NCBI RefSeq assembly: GCF_041431415.1
Contig: NZ_CP107845.1
Location: 5,394,001-5,458,000, forward strand
Direction of reading: 5' to 3'
Length of the DNA: 64,000 bases
DNA from: Streptomyces sp. NBC_00513
GTDB taxonomy: Bacteria > Actinomycetota > Actinomycetes > Streptomycetales > Streptomycetaceae
The position numbers and the translations under genes were made by a program. Of this stretch, positions 7,203-16,036 are shown in pieces (position 1 is the first letter of the stretch; each line of letters starts with the position of its first letter). The notes beneath the pieces are model-generated. The model saw only the letters and a program-made list of their open reading frames with translations. It was not told the DNA's origin and searched no databases.

Positions 7203-9500
7203 TTGGCAGCAATCGCACGCTGGTGCATGCGACACCGACTGGTCACCGTCCTGATCTGGCTGCTCGCCCTCGGCGGCACCGCCGCGGCGGCGGGGAGCGC
7301 CGGATCCGCCTTCACCAACGACTACGAGGTCCCCGGGACCGAGTCCGCCAGGGCCAACACCCTGCTGCGCGAGGGCTTCCACGGCCAAGGCGGCGACACG
7401 AACACCGTCGTGTGGCGGACCCCGGACCACCAGAGCGCCCGCACCCCCGCCGTCGAAGAGCGCATGAGCCGGGCACTGGACGCGATCACCGCGCTCCCCG
7501 GCGTCGGATCGGTCGCCGGCCCCTACGGACCCGCCCCCGAACAAGCCGCCCGGATCAGCCCCGACGGGCGTACCGCCTACGCCGTCGTCACCTTCGACCG
7601 GCCCGCCGACGCCGTGCCCAAGGACCAGGCCAGAGCCGTCGTCGCGACGGCCAAGAACCCCACCACCGAGTCCGACGGCCTCCAAGTGGAGCTGGGCGGC
7701 CGGGCGATCGGCCTGACCGAGGCACCCGGCGCCCACCTCGCCGAGGCCATCGGCGTGGCCATCGCCGCCGTGGTCCTCTTCCTCGCCTTCGGCTCGCTCG
7801 CCGCGAGCCTGCTGCCCATCGCGACCGCCCTGGTCAGCGTGGGTACCGCCTACTTCGGCATCACCCTGCTCGGACACGCCATGGCGGTCGCGGACTTCGC
7901 CCCGATGCTCGGCACCCTCGTCGGCCTCGGCGTCGGCATCGACTACGCGTTGTTCATCGTCACCCGGCACCGCAAGGCCCTCACCCGCGGCCTCCCGGTC
8001 GAGCAGGCCGCCGCCGATGCCGTCGCGACCACCGGTCGGGCCGTCGTCTTCGCCGGCGCGACCGTCTGCATCGCCCTGCTCGGCATGCTGGTGCTGAGAC
8101 TGAACTTCCTCGACGGCGTCGCGTTGGCGGCCTCCCTGACCGTGGTCCTCACCGTCGCCGCCTCCGTGACACTGCTGCCCGCCCTCCTCTCGTACATCGG
8201 CACCCGCGCCCTCTCGCGCCGCGAACGCCGCACGCTCGCGCGGGAAGGACCACGCCCCGAGCTCCCCACCGGCTTCGCCGTCCGCTGGTCCGCCTTCGTC
8301 GAACGACACCCCAAGCTCCTCGGCGCGCTCGCCACCACCGTGATGGTGGTCTTGGCGCTGCCGACCCTCGGCCTCCACCTCGGTACCTCCGACCAGGGCA
8401 ACAACCCGGCCACCTCCACGACCCGCAAGGCCTACGACCTGCTGGCCGAAGGCTTCGGACCCGGAACGAACGGACCGCTCGCGGTCGTCGCCCGCCTCGA
8501 CGGAGCCGGTGGGCGGGTCGCCGTCGACCGCCTGACCGAAGCCCTGCGGACCACCGAGGGCGTCGCGTTCGCGGGCCCGGCTGTGTTCAACGGCAGCGGG
8601 GACACCGCTGTCCTGACCGTCGTACCGGACTCCTCCCCACAGTCCCGGGCCACCAGCGACCTCGTCGACACGCTCCGCCGGGACGTCATCCCGCGCGCCG
8701 CGAACGACGGCTCGACGGAGGTCCACGTGGGCGGAGTGACCGCCGGTTACGACGACTTCGCGGAGGTCGTCATCGGGAAGCTGCCGCTCTTCGTGGGCGT
8801 GGTCATCGCCCTCGGCTGCGTGCTCCTGCTGCTCGCCTTCCGGTCCATAGGCATCCCCGTCAAGGCCGCCGTCATGAACGTCGCGGCCGTCGCCTCCTCC
8901 TTCGGCGTGGTCGTCGCGATCTTCCAATGGGGCTGGGGCAGCGAGGCGATGGGCCTGGGCAGCGCCGGCCCCGTCGAGCCCTTCCTGCCCGTCATCATGG
9001 TCTCGGTGCTCTTCGGGCTGTCCATGGATTACCAGGTCTTCCTGGTCAGCCGGATGTACGAGGAATGGCTGGAGACGGGGGACAACAAGCGGGCCGTCCG
9101 CGTCGGCCTCGCCGAGACCAGCCGGGTGATCAACTCGGCCGCCGTCATCATGATCTCCGTGTTCCTGGCCTTCGTGCTCAGCGGCGACCGCATCATCGCG
9201 ATGTTCGGCATCGGCCTCGCCGTCGCCGTCGCACTCGACGCCTTCGTCCTGCGCACCCTGCTGGTCCCCGCCCTCATGCACATGCTCGGTGGCGCCAACT
9301 GGTGGCTGCCCGCCTGGCTCGACCGCAGGCTCCCGCGCATCAGCATCGAACCCCCGCCCTCCCGCACCCGCGCGGCACTCCCGGCGCAGCGGCCCGACAC
9401 GGACAGCGCCTCGGACAAGGGCAACGGCGAGGGCAGCGACAAGGACGAGGGCAAGGACGGGGAATCGGACGAGGCCGCGCGCGTCACCGCATCCCGGTGA
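7203..9500 (+). CDS. MMPL/RND-family membrane exporter
   Basis: A 765-residue integral membrane protein of the MMPL group (actinobacterial RND-type lipid and drug exporters). It has two repeats, each with an extracytoplasmic loop followed by a bundle of membrane helices. The first bundle runs from about residue 180 (AIGVAIAAVVLFLAFGSLAA) with the conserved GLGVGIDYALFIVTRHRK. The second runs from about residue 520 (LPLFVGVVIALGCVLLLLAF) with FGLSMDYQVFLVSRMYEEW. The intramembrane Asp-Tyr pairs (GIDYALF, SMDYQVF) fit the proton-relay site of the family. The TTG start is supported by AGGGAG eight bases upstream. The last 50 residues are a charged Lys/Glu/Asp-rich tail. Substrate unknown. Confidence 0.93.
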   Translation: MAAIARWCMRHRLVTVLIWLLALGGTAAAAGSAGSAFTNDYEVPGTESARANTLLREGFHGQGGDTNTVVWRTPDHQSARTPAVEERMSRALDAITALPGVGSVAGPYGPAPEQAARISPDGRTAYAVVTFDRPADAVPKDQARAVVATAKNPTTESDGLQVELGGRAIGLTEAPGAHLAEAIGVAIAAVVLFLAFGSLAASLLPIATALVSVGTAYFGITLLGHAMAVADFAPMLGTLVGLGVGIDYALFIVTRHRKALTRGLPVEQAAADAVATTGRAVVFAGATVCIALLGMLVLRLNFLDGVALAASLTVVLTVAASVTLLPALLSYIGTRALSRRERRTLAREGPRPELPTGFAVRWSAFVERHPKLLGALATTVMVVLALPTLGLHLGTSDQGNNPATSTTRKAYDLLAEGFGPGTNGPLAVVARLDGAGGRVAVDRLTEALRTTEGVAFAGPAVFNGSGDTAVLTVVPDSSPQSRATSDLVDTLRRDVIPRAANDGSTEVHVGGVTAGYDDFAEVVIGKLPLFVGVVIALGCVLLLLAFRSIGIPVKAAVMNVAAVASSFGVVVAIFQWGWGSEAMGLGSAGPVEPFLPVIMVSVLFGLSMDYQVFLVSRMYEEWLETGDNKRAVRVGLAETSRVINSAAVIMISVFLAFVLSGDRIIAMFGIGLAVAVALDAFVLRTLLVPALMHMLGGANWWLPAWLDRRLPRISIEPPPSRTRAALPAQRPDTDSASDKGNGEGSDKDEGKDGESDEAARVTASR

Positions 9501-9622
9501 CGTACGACCCAGCCGCCCGAGAGCCGAGGAGGAAACCGCGTGTTTCCCGAACCGGTTCGACTCCAACCGCGCGGAAACAAACCCCTGTTCGCCGGAAACC
9601 TCGACCCCTACCATGATCCGTC

Positions 9623-10525
9623 ATGCCTTCCAATCAACAGATAATCGAAGAGGCCCTGGAGCGAATCGACGCGGGCTATGTCTTCCCCGCGAAGATTCCC
9701 GCCATCGAAGCCGCGATCGGGGACCATCTGGCGGCCGGCGCCTACGAGGGCCTGGACGGTCCGGCTCTCTGCGAGGCGGTGACCGCACATCTCCAGGAGG
9801 TGTGCCCGGACAAGCACCTGCGACTGCTCTGGACGGACGAGCCGCAATCGTCGGCTCCGGCGGACGCCGACGGGGGCCGGGCCGCGTTCCTCGCGCTGCT
9901 CCGGGCGGAGGGCCAGGGGATCCGCCGCGTCGAACGGCTGGAAGGGAACGTCGGGCTCATCGAGCTCCGGCGCGTCGCCACCGCCGCCGAGGGCGCGAGC
10001 GCGATCGGCGCGGCCATGCAGCTGGTCGCGCACAGCTCCGCCCTCGTACTGGACCTGCGGGCGTGCCTCGGCGGATCCCCGGAGGGGGCGGCGATGTGGT
10101 GCAGCTACTTCTTCCCTGACGACCAGGTGCACCTGAACGACATCCACGACCGGCGCACCGATACGACCCGCCAGTTCTGGACGACCGCCCACCTCCCCGC
10201 GCCGCGCTACCTGGACCGCCCCGTCCAGGTGCTCACGAGCGGGACCACGTTCTCCGCGGGCGAGGACATCGCCTACACCCTGCAGGCCAACGGCCGGGCC
10301 GTCGTCCTCGGCGAGACCACGCGGGGCGGCGCCCACCCCACGACCCGCTACACGGTCACCGATCACATCCAGGTCACCGTCCCCACGGCCCGGGCCGTCA
10401 ACACCGTCACGGGGACCAACTGGGAGGGCGTGGGAGTCGTACCCGACGTTCCGGTTCCGGCGGACCAGGCGCTCGAAGAGGCACTCGGGACCGCGTCGCG
10501 GCAGATCCCGTCGCAGCCCGGATAG
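9623..10525 (+). CDS. S41-family (tail-specific/IRBP-like) peptidase
   Basis: A 300-residue protein of the S41 serine peptidase/IRBP type. The N-terminal 70 residues form the helical IRBP-like domain. The catalytic core follows, with VLDLRACLGGSPEGAAMWCSYFF and the nucleophile segment VLTSGTTFSAGEDIAYTLQ, where the serine in FSAGE is the predicted nucleophile. GETTRGGAH and GTNWEGVGVVPDVPVP complete the fold. No signal peptide and no PDZ domain are visible, so it is probably cytoplasmic or a non-classical member. A TACCAT hexamer eight bases before the ATG and no clear ribosome binding site suggest a leaderless start. The physiological substrate is unknown. Confidence 0.88.
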   Translation: MPSNQQIIEEALERIDAGYVFPAKIPAIEAAIGDHLAAGAYEGLDGPALCEAVTAHLQEVCPDKHLRLLWTDEPQSSAPADADGGRAAFLALLRAEGQGIRRVERLEGNVGLIELRRVATAAEGASAIGAAMQLVAHSSALVLDLRACLGGSPEGAAMWCSYFFPDDQVHLNDIHDRRTDTTRQFWTTAHLPAPRYLDRPVQVLTSGTTFSAGEDIAYTLQANGRAVVLGETTRGGAHPTTRYTVTDHIQVTVPTARAVNTVTGTNWEGVGVVPDVPVPADQALEEALGTASRQIPSQPG

Positions 10526-10545
10526 GCGCCTCGCGGTCGGAGGGC

Positions 10546-10570
10546 CGGCGGTCCCCCGCCGGGACCGCCG
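10546..10570 (+). terminator. Hairpin terminator after the S41 peptidase gene
   Basis: A 10-bp perfect stem (10546-10555 with 10561-10570) and five-base loop lie 20 bases after the stop codon. No T-run is present. Confidence 0.65.
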
Positions 10571-10712
10571 AGCCGCTCGCGATCGGCGGCCCGGCCCACG
10601 GGGCGCGGTCACCGCCCGGAATCCCACCCCGTGGCCCACCTGCGGAGATGGCCCCGGGCGGTCGCGCGACCTTCTCAGGAACCTCTCAGAAACGCCGCCT
10701 ACGGTGCCCCGC

Positions 10713-11339
10713 ATGGACACCAAGAAGACCCCCGACCCGACGGCCCCCGCAACGGACCCCACCGAAGACAAGGCGACAGCGACCACCCCGGCCGAGGCCC
10801 GGACCGAGAACACGGGGTCCGACACGCTCGAACCGGCCGACAAGGCCGTGGCGGAGCCGCTCGACGGGTCCACCGCACCCGAGGCGTCCGACGACGACCT
10901 CGAAGAGGAGTTCGCCGCCGAGGACGAGGAAGCCGGGCAGGTCGGCGGCGTCGCCTCCGCGGCCTCCGCGATCGTGGCCGCGGGGCTGAGCGTCGTCGCC
11001 CTCAGCGGGAGCTGGGTCTCCCGCGTCGTCGCCGAGCGACAGAACCTCGTGAACCAGCTCGACCTGAGCCAGACCGCCGACACCAACGCGAAGATCGCGG
11101 CCCTGTACAGCGCTCCCTGGCACGCGACCGCCCTCGTCAACGGCGTCCTGTCCGCCCTCGCACTCCTCCTCGCCCTCTTCGTGCTGGCCCGCCCCGCCTT
11201 CGGGGTCCCCGGCCGCACCCTCCCGACGTGGATCCGCTCCGTGGCCTGGGCCGCCATCGCGCTCGGCGCCCTGGGCGTACTCCTGTTCACCCTCATGTAC
11301 TTCGACCTCCTCCTCCCCGCGCCGACGAGCGCCGTCTGA
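10713..11339 (+). CDS. Membrane protein with acidic N-terminal region, unknown function
   Basis: A 208-residue protein I do not recognise. The first 75 residues are disordered and rich in Asp, Glu, Thr and Pro (DDDLEEEFAAEDEEAGQ). A hydrophobic segment around ASAIVAAGLSVVALSGSW follows. Two further membrane segments are ALVNGVLSALALLLALFVLA and VAWAAIALGALGVLLFTLMY. A polar loop (VVAERQNLVNQLDLSQTADTNAKIAALYSAPW) between the first and second segments may be extracytoplasmic. The ATG at 10713 is preferred because TACGGT ends seven bases before it, suggesting a leaderless transcript. GTG 10704 would add three residues. Coding bias supports a real gene. Confidence 0.75.
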   Translation: MDTKKTPDPTAPATDPTEDKATATTPAEARTENTGSDTLEPADKAVAEPLDGSTAPEASDDDLEEEFAAEDEEAGQVGGVASAASAIVAAGLSVVALSGSWVSRVVAERQNLVNQLDLSQTADTNAKIAALYSAPWHATALVNGVLSALALLLALFVLARPAFGVPGRTLPTWIRSVAWAAIALGALGVLLFTLMYFDLLLPAPTSAV

Positions 11340-11375
11340 CGCCCGTCGTCCACAGGACGCCCGTCGTCCACAGGG
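11340..11375. repeat. Two tandem copies of an 18-base unit
   Basis: CGCCCGTCGTCCACAGGA occurs at 11340-11357 and again, differing in the last base, at 11358-11375, immediately after a stop codon and upstream of the IS element. No function is evident. Confidence 0.6.
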
Positions 11376-11449
11376 ACACCAGGCGACCCGGGCACGGCCT
11401 CAGGGCTTAGGCCGTCCAGGCCGGTCCGGGGGTCGGCAAGCGGGACTAA

Positions 11450-11473
11450 CTGATAGTTTCAGAATGAGATTCG
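11450..11473 (+). repeat. IS left terminal inverted repeat
   Basis: Begins CTGATAGTTTCAGAATGAG and pairs with the right repeat with two mismatches. The TAA target copy is at 11447-11449. Confidence 0.9.
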
Positions 11474-11518
11474 TTGAGGGGCTTGGCAGTTGGGTATCGT
11501 GTCGGCAGGATCTGGGGT

Positions 11519-12327
11519 GTGTCTGCTGATCTCGTGCCTGATGACCTGTGGGAACGTGTGGCCCCGTTACTGCCGGAACGTCCACCTCGCCGGCACCGGT
11601 ATCCGGGGCGTCGGCCGGTGGACGATCGTGCGGCGTTGAGGGCCATCGTTTACGTGCTGTGCAAGAGCGTGAGCTGGCGGGACGTTCCAGCCGAGCGGTT
11701 CGGCTGCAGTGGTGTGACGGCCTGGCGTCGGCTTCGGGACTGGACCGAGGCCGGAGTGTGGCCCCGCCTCCACGAAGTCCTCCTGGCCGAGCTCCGGGCG
11801 GCCGGGCTGCTGGACATGGATGACGTTGCGATCGACGCCTCGCACGTCAGAGCCCTCAAAGGGGGGCTCACACCGGACCTTCGCCGGTCGACCGTGCCCG
11901 CCCCGGCAGCAAGCACCACCTCATCGTCGACCGCCACGGAACCCCACTCATCGTCTCCCTGACCAGTGGAAACCGTCACGACGTCACCCAGCTCATGCCC
12001 CTGCTGGACGCGATACCCCGCATCCGCGGGCTTCGAGGACGGCCACGTCACCGGCCCCGCCGGCTCTTCGCCGACCGCGGCTACGACTTCGACAAGTACC
12101 GGCGCCTGCTCAGAGCCCGCGGGATCACACCCAAGATCGCCCGACGCGGCACACTTCACGGATCCGGCCTGGGCAAGACCCGCTGGGTCGTCGAGCGAAC
12201 CTTCGCCTGGCTGCACCAGTTCAAACGACTCCGCATCCGCTACGAGATACGAGCCGACCTCCACCTCGGCCTGCTCCAACTGGCCTGCAGCATCATCTGC
12301 TTACGCCGACTCCGAACCTCATTCTGA
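11519..12327 (+). CDS. IS5-family transposase, produced by programmed -1 frameshift
   Basis: The DDE transposase of the element, about 269 residues if read through a -1 shift. The first frame (GTG 11519 to about 11866) gives the N-terminal DNA-binding domain (LVPDDLWERVAPLLPE, CKSVSWRDVP) and the first acidic residue in DDVAIDASHVRA. The second frame supplies VDRARPGSKHHLIVDRHG, the second Asp in RRLFADRGYDFDKY and the Glu in TRWVVERTFAWLHQF. The shift falls at AAAGGGGGG (11858-11866), a slippery run. Sequencing error or pseudogenisation are alternatives, but the location between the first and second catalytic residues and the run are typical of programmed frameshifting in this family. Confidence 0.88.
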
Positions 12328-12336
12328 AACCATCAG
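12313..12336 (-). repeat. IS right terminal inverted repeat
   Basis: Inverted copy of the left end, overlapping the transposase stop codon at 12325-12327. The TAA target copy follows at 12337-12339. Confidence 0.9.
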
Positions 12337-12451
12337 TAAGGCTTCCGGCGCGCGAAGATGCGGCAAGCGCCCCATGCGCCGGCGCCCTCTGGGAAGCGAA
12401 TCTTGGATCACACCGAACGAGGTGCCCGAGAGAGCAACCAGGGAGTACGAG

Positions 12452-12616
12452 ATGTTCGAGTACGAGATGGCCATCGCCCGCCGCGCCGACCTCCTCCGCG
12501 AGGCCGACGCGTACCGACTGGCCCGGGCGGCCAGGAAGGCGCGCCGCTCCTCACGCGGCCAGGAACCCGAAGGGTCGGTGAGTGGAAACCGGAGCCGCTT
12601 CACCCGCGCCGCGTAA
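12452..12616 (+). CDS. Small Arg-rich protein (54 aa), unknown function
   Basis: MFEYEMAIARRADLLREADA begins a 54-residue, strongly basic protein that is probably a single helix followed by a disordered tail (SSRGQEPEGSVSGNRSRFTR). AGGGAG ends six bases before the ATG. From memory, small proteins with this MxEYExxxxRxxELxRxA pattern are common in Streptomyces and are often found beside large LuxR-type regulators; the LAL gene starts about 90 bases downstream. The inserted IS lies just over 100 bases upstream and may have separated the gene from its promoter. No function is known to me. Confidence 0.78.
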   Translation: MFEYEMAIARRADLLREADAYRLARAARKARRSSRGQEPEGSVSGNRSRFTRAA

Positions 12617-12708
12617 GCCGCGGCGCGAGCAGCGGGAGCCGACGCGTGAGGAGAAGCGCCGCGATACTCGGTGACGCCGAACGGCCGCCCTGTGCGATGC
12701 TCGGCGAC

Positions 12709-15700
12709 GTGGAGACCAGATCCGTGAGCCCGGTGTTCGTCGGCCGAGCCGACGAACTGGCCATACTCGTCGATGCACTGACACGCGCCGGGGACCAGGA
12801 GCCGCAGGCCCTGGTCATCGGGGGCGAGGCCGGCGTCGGCAAGACCCGCCTCACGGAGGAGTTCCTGGGCGAGGCGGCCCGCCGCGGCGCGGTGGTGGCC
12901 GTCGGAGGCTGTGTGGAGATCGGGGCGGAGGGGCTTCCCTTCGCCCCCTTCTCGACGGCGCTGCGCAGCCTGCGCCGCCGGCTCCCCGAGGAACTGGCCG
13001 CCGCGACCGCCGGTCAGGAGGACGAACTCGCCCGCATCCTCCCCGAGCTCGGCGACACCCCCAGGGGCCCGCACGACGAGGAGAGCACCGCGCGCCTCTT
13101 CGAGCTGACGGCCCGCATGCTCGAACGGCTCGCCGCCGATCGCACCATCGTGCTCGTCCTGGAAGACCTGCACTGGGCCGACACCTCCACCCGGCACCTC
13201 CTCGCCTACCTCTTCCGCACCCTCGGCAACGGCCGTCTCGTCGTCGTCGCCACCTATCGCGCCGACGACATCCACCGCCGTCACCCGCTGCGCCCGCTCC
13301 TCGCCGAACTCGACCGGCTCCGCACCGTCCAACGCATCGAACTGCCCCGCTTCAACCGGGCCGAGGTGCGCCGACAGCTCGCCGGCATCCTCGCCTCGCG
13401 GCCCGACGAGGCCTTCGTGGACTCGGTGTTCGACCGCTCCGACGGCAATGCCTTCTTCGTCGAGGAACTCGTCGCCTCGCGGGCGAACGGCTGCCGTACG
13501 GGACTCACCGAATCCCTGCGCGATCTGCTGCTCGTCCGGGTCGAGGTCCTGCCGGAGTCCGCGCAGCGCGTGGTCCGGATCGTGGCCGAGGGCGGTTCCA
13601 CCGTCGAGTACCCGCTGCTGCGCGCCGTCACGGGGCTCGGCGAGGACGAGCTGATCGAGGCTCTGCGGGCCGCCGTCGGCGCCAACATCCTCCTCCCCAC
13701 CTCCGACGGGGACGGCTACCGCTTCCGTCACTCCCTCGTCCGCGAGGCCGTCAGCGACGACCTGCTGCCGGGCGAGCGCGCCCGCGTCAACCGCCGTTTC
13801 GCCGAGGCCATGGAAGCCGACGAGACGCTGATCCGCGCCGGCGAACGGGTCATCAGGCTGGCCAGCTACTGGTACTACGCCAACGACGCGGTCAAGGCGC
13901 TGCCCGCCGTCCTCGCCGCCTCCGTGACCGCCCGCCGCCGACACGCCTACTCCGAGCAGCTGAGCCTGCTGGAACGGGCCATCGACCTCTGGGACAGCGT
14001 CCCGGAGGAGACGCGCGAGGGACTCCGCCCGGCGGACTACACCGACGTCTACCCGCCCTGTGGATGCGATCCGGAGAACACCGGGCTCCGGCGACTCGAC
14101 CTGCTGGCCGAGGCCACCGTCGCGGCCCGCTACGGAGGCGAACGCGAGCGCGCCCTCAAGCTGACCAAGACCGCGCTGCGCATGCTGGAGGAGGACGAGG
14201 ACCCGCTCAGGGCCGCCTGGTTCTGGACCGAGCGCTCCCGGTTGGTCGCAAGCCTCGCCCGCGGCGACGGGTGGGCGGAGATAGCCAGGGCGCAGGAACT
14301 CGTCCGGGGGCTGCCCCCGTCCCAGGTGCACGCCGAGGTGCTGGTCCGGGCCGCGGGCTGGGGCATGCTCCACAAGCCGGGCCCCGACAACCTCGCCGCC
14401 GCCGAACGCGCCGTGGAGTACGCGCGGATGGTCGGCGCGGAGGACGTCGAACTCAACGCGCGGATCACGGTCGCCTCCCTGTGTGTCGACTCCGGCGACA
14501 GCGAGACGGGCCTCGCCGAACTGCACGCGGTCAAGGACCGCGCCACGGAACTCGGGCTGACCGCATTGGCCGGTCGTGCTCATATCAATCTCACCTCTCA
14601 GTTGGAATCGCTGGGCCGTTCCGCGGAAGCCGTGGAAGTGGCCAAGCGGGGCACTGAACTCGTCGGCAAATCAAGGCTGTTGGACTCCGAGGCCTGGGTT
14701 CGGGGCAACATGGCGGAAAGCCTCTACAGCCTCGGCCGCTGGGACGAGGCCGCCGAGGAAGCCCGGGAGACCCTCCGTGTCGGCCAGAGTGCCGCCCCGC
14801 GCGCCTCCGCCGCCGCACGCCTCTCCTACCTGGCCCTGGCCCGCGGTGAACTCTCCGAGGCCGCCGCCCAACTCGCCACGGCACACGCATACTTCGGCAC
14901 GCACGACGCCCAGCCCCAACACCGACTGCCGCTCTACCGGCTGGAGATCGGAGTGGCCGCGGGCGAGGGCCGGATCGTCGAGGCCCGCAGCCACGTCACC
15001 GAAGCCATCGCCCACGGATTCGCGCTCGGGCAACACCGCTACGCCTGGCCGCTGTTGCTGGCCGCGGCCACCGCTGAGGCCGACGCCCGGGGACTCCCGA
15101 CCGCCGACTCCGGACGGGAAGCCGCCCTGAAGGCGCTGCGCGCCGCCGCCCGCACCCTGGCGACCCCGGTGCCGGTATGGACCGCGCACGCCGAGTACGT
15201 CCGGACCGAGCTGCTCCGCGCCGAAGGCCGGGACACCACCGCGGACTGGACCGCCGTCGTCGACATGATCCGACCCCTCGCCCGCCCCTACCTGCTCGCC
15301 CGGGCCGGGTACCGACTCGGCGAGGCGCTGCTCGTGGCCGGCGGCGACCGGGAGACGGCCACCGAACTGCTCCGCGAGGCACACGCCACCGCCGAGCGGC
15401 TCGGCTCCCGACGGCTGTGCGAGGACCTGACGCTGCTGGCGCAACGCGCCCGGGTCCCGCTCGACGCCCCCGACCCGCACGGGGCGCCGCCGACACCGGA
15501 GGTGGACCCGGCCGAGGCCCTGGGGCTGACCAGCCGCGAGCGGGACGTACTACGGCTGGTCGCGACGGGCAGCACCAACCGCCGGATCGCGGAGGAACTC
15601 TTCATCTCCCCGAAGACGGCCAGCGTGCACGTCTCGAACATCCTGGCCAAGCTGGGCGTGGCCGGCCGCGGCGAGGCCGCCGCCCTCGCCCATAGGCTCA

Positions 15701-15852
15701 GACTGTTCGGCCCCGAACTCCAGGACCGCCCGGACCGCGGAAGCCGCCGGACCCCGGGAGGCGGCCAGGCCGGTCACGGTGGCCGGCCGTCCGGATCCGC
15801 CCCGGTACGCGGCGCCGGGTCTAGGCCGGAGGTCGCTCGGCAGGGCGTATGA
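12709..15852 (+). CDS. LAL-type LuxR-family transcriptional regulator with AAA ATPase domain
   Basis: About 1,047 residues. The N-terminal AAA_16-type ATPase has Walker A GGEAGVGKT (about residue 40) and Walker B TIVLVLEDLHWAD. A long helical, TPR-like middle follows. The C-terminal LuxR helix-turn-helix reads LTSRERDVLRLVATGSTNRR and then IAEELFISPKTASVHVSNIL. Large ATP-binding LuxR regulators of this kind activate transcription in response to small ligands, often for secondary metabolism or carbon use; the target here is unknown. The start is uncertain: GTG 12709 is chosen, but ATG 12697 and GTG 12724 are in frame and none has a strong ribosome binding site. The 3' end overlaps the antisense DUF6191 gene by 32 bases. 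Confidence 0.92.
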   Translation: METRSVSPVFVGRADELAILVDALTRAGDQEPQALVIGGEAGVGKTRLTEEFLGEAARRGAVVAVGGCVEIGAEGLPFAPFSTALRSLRRRLPEELAAATAGQEDELARILPELGDTPRGPHDEESTARLFELTARMLERLAADRTIVLVLEDLHWADTSTRHLLAYLFRTLGNGRLVVVATYRADDIHRRHPLRPLLAELDRLRTVQRIELPRFNRAEVRRQLAGILASRPDEAFVDSVFDRSDGNAFFVEELVASRANGCRTGLTESLRDLLLVRVEVLPESAQRVVRIVAEGGSTVEYPLLRAVTGLGEDELIEALRAAVGANILLPTSDGDGYRFRHSLVREAVSDDLLPGERARVNRRFAEAMEADETLIRAGERVIRLASYWYYANDAVKALPAVLAASVTARRRHAYSEQLSLLERAIDLWDSVPEETREGLRPADYTDVYPPCGCDPENTGLRRLDLLAEATVAARYGGERERALKLTKTALRMLEEDEDPLRAAWFWTERSRLVASLARGDGWAEIARAQELVRGLPPSQVHAEVLVRAAGWGMLHKPGPDNLAAAERAVEYARMVGAEDVELNARITVASLCVDSGDSETGLAELHAVKDRATELGLTALAGRAHINLTSQLESLGRSAEAVEVAKRGTELVGKSRLLDSEAWVRGNMAESLYSLGRWDEAAEEARETLRVGQSAAPRASAAARLSYLALARGELSEAAAQLATAHAYFGTHDAQPQHRLPLYRLEIGVAAGEGRIVEARSHVTEAIAHGFALGQHRYAWPLLLAAATAEADARGLPTADSGREAALKALRAAARTLATPVPVWTAHAEYVRTELLRAEGRDTTADWTAVVDMIRPLARPYLLARAGYRLGEALLVAGGDRETATELLREAHATAERLGSRRLCEDLTLLAQRARVPLDAPDPHGAPPTPEVDPAEALGLTSRERDVLRLVATGSTNRRIAEELFISPKTASVHVSNILAKLGVAGRGEAAALAHRLRLFGPELQDRPDRGSRRTPGGGQAGHGGRPSGSAPVRGAGSRPEVARQGV

Positions 15853-16006
15853 GCACCGTGCCGGATTCGAGATCTATCGGGCCCCGTCCCGGATCGCCGT
15901 CATTGACGTCGGTCCGGGACAGCTCCAGTCGTTTCTTCTCCTCGTTGGTGTGCTTGCGCCCCGGGGCGAAGAGCTCCTCGAACATGTTGAACACGCTGTC
16001 CACCAC
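15821..16006 (-). CDS. DUF6191-type small protein (61 aa)
   Basis: A 61-residue protein with FNMFEELFAPGRKHTNEEKK and then LSRTDVNDGDPGRGPIDLES, a pattern I recall as the DUF6191 family of Streptomyces. GTG 16006 is the longest start; GTG 15994 and ATG 15985 are also possible, and GGGGAC lies upstream. Its stop lies inside the 3' end of the LAL gene on the other strand (32-base convergent overlap). It follows the sugar dehydrogenase gene by 30 bases on the same strand, so co-transcription is likely. Function unknown. Confidence 0.8.
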   Translation of the reverse strand: MVDSVFNMFEELFAPGRKHTNEEKKRLELSRTDVNDGDPGRGPIDLESGTVLIRPAERPPA

Positions 16007-16036
16007 GCCTTTCGTCCCCGGCCGGGGCCTCGTCGG

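Larger units (their letters stand above)
11450..12336 (+). mobile_element. Complete IS5-family insertion sequence (887 bp)
   Basis: The element is bounded by 24-base terminal inverted repeats (11450-11473 and 12313-12336) that match at 22 of 24 positions. The trinucleotide TAA is duplicated directly outside both ends (11447-11449 and 12337-12339), fitting the 3-bp target duplication of IS5 subgroups that insert at TNA. Inside is one transposase split by a -1 frameshift. Intact ends and a clean duplication indicate a relatively recent, possibly active insertion. It lies between two intergenic segments, upstream of the small Arg-rich protein and the LAL regulator. Confidence 0.93.

Noticed and set aside
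6483..9614. Very long minus-strand open frame opposite the MMPL exporter
   Set aside because: Its translation is Gly/Arg/Asp/Glu-rich without recognisable domains, while the plus strand encodes a clear MMPL protein. Long antisense frames are an artefact of high third-position GC.
11474..12327. Transposase as a frameshifted pseudogene
   Set aside because: The shift occurs at a slippery run between catalytic residues, and both ends and the target duplication are intact, so programmed frameshifting is more likely. Sequencing error cannot be fully excluded.
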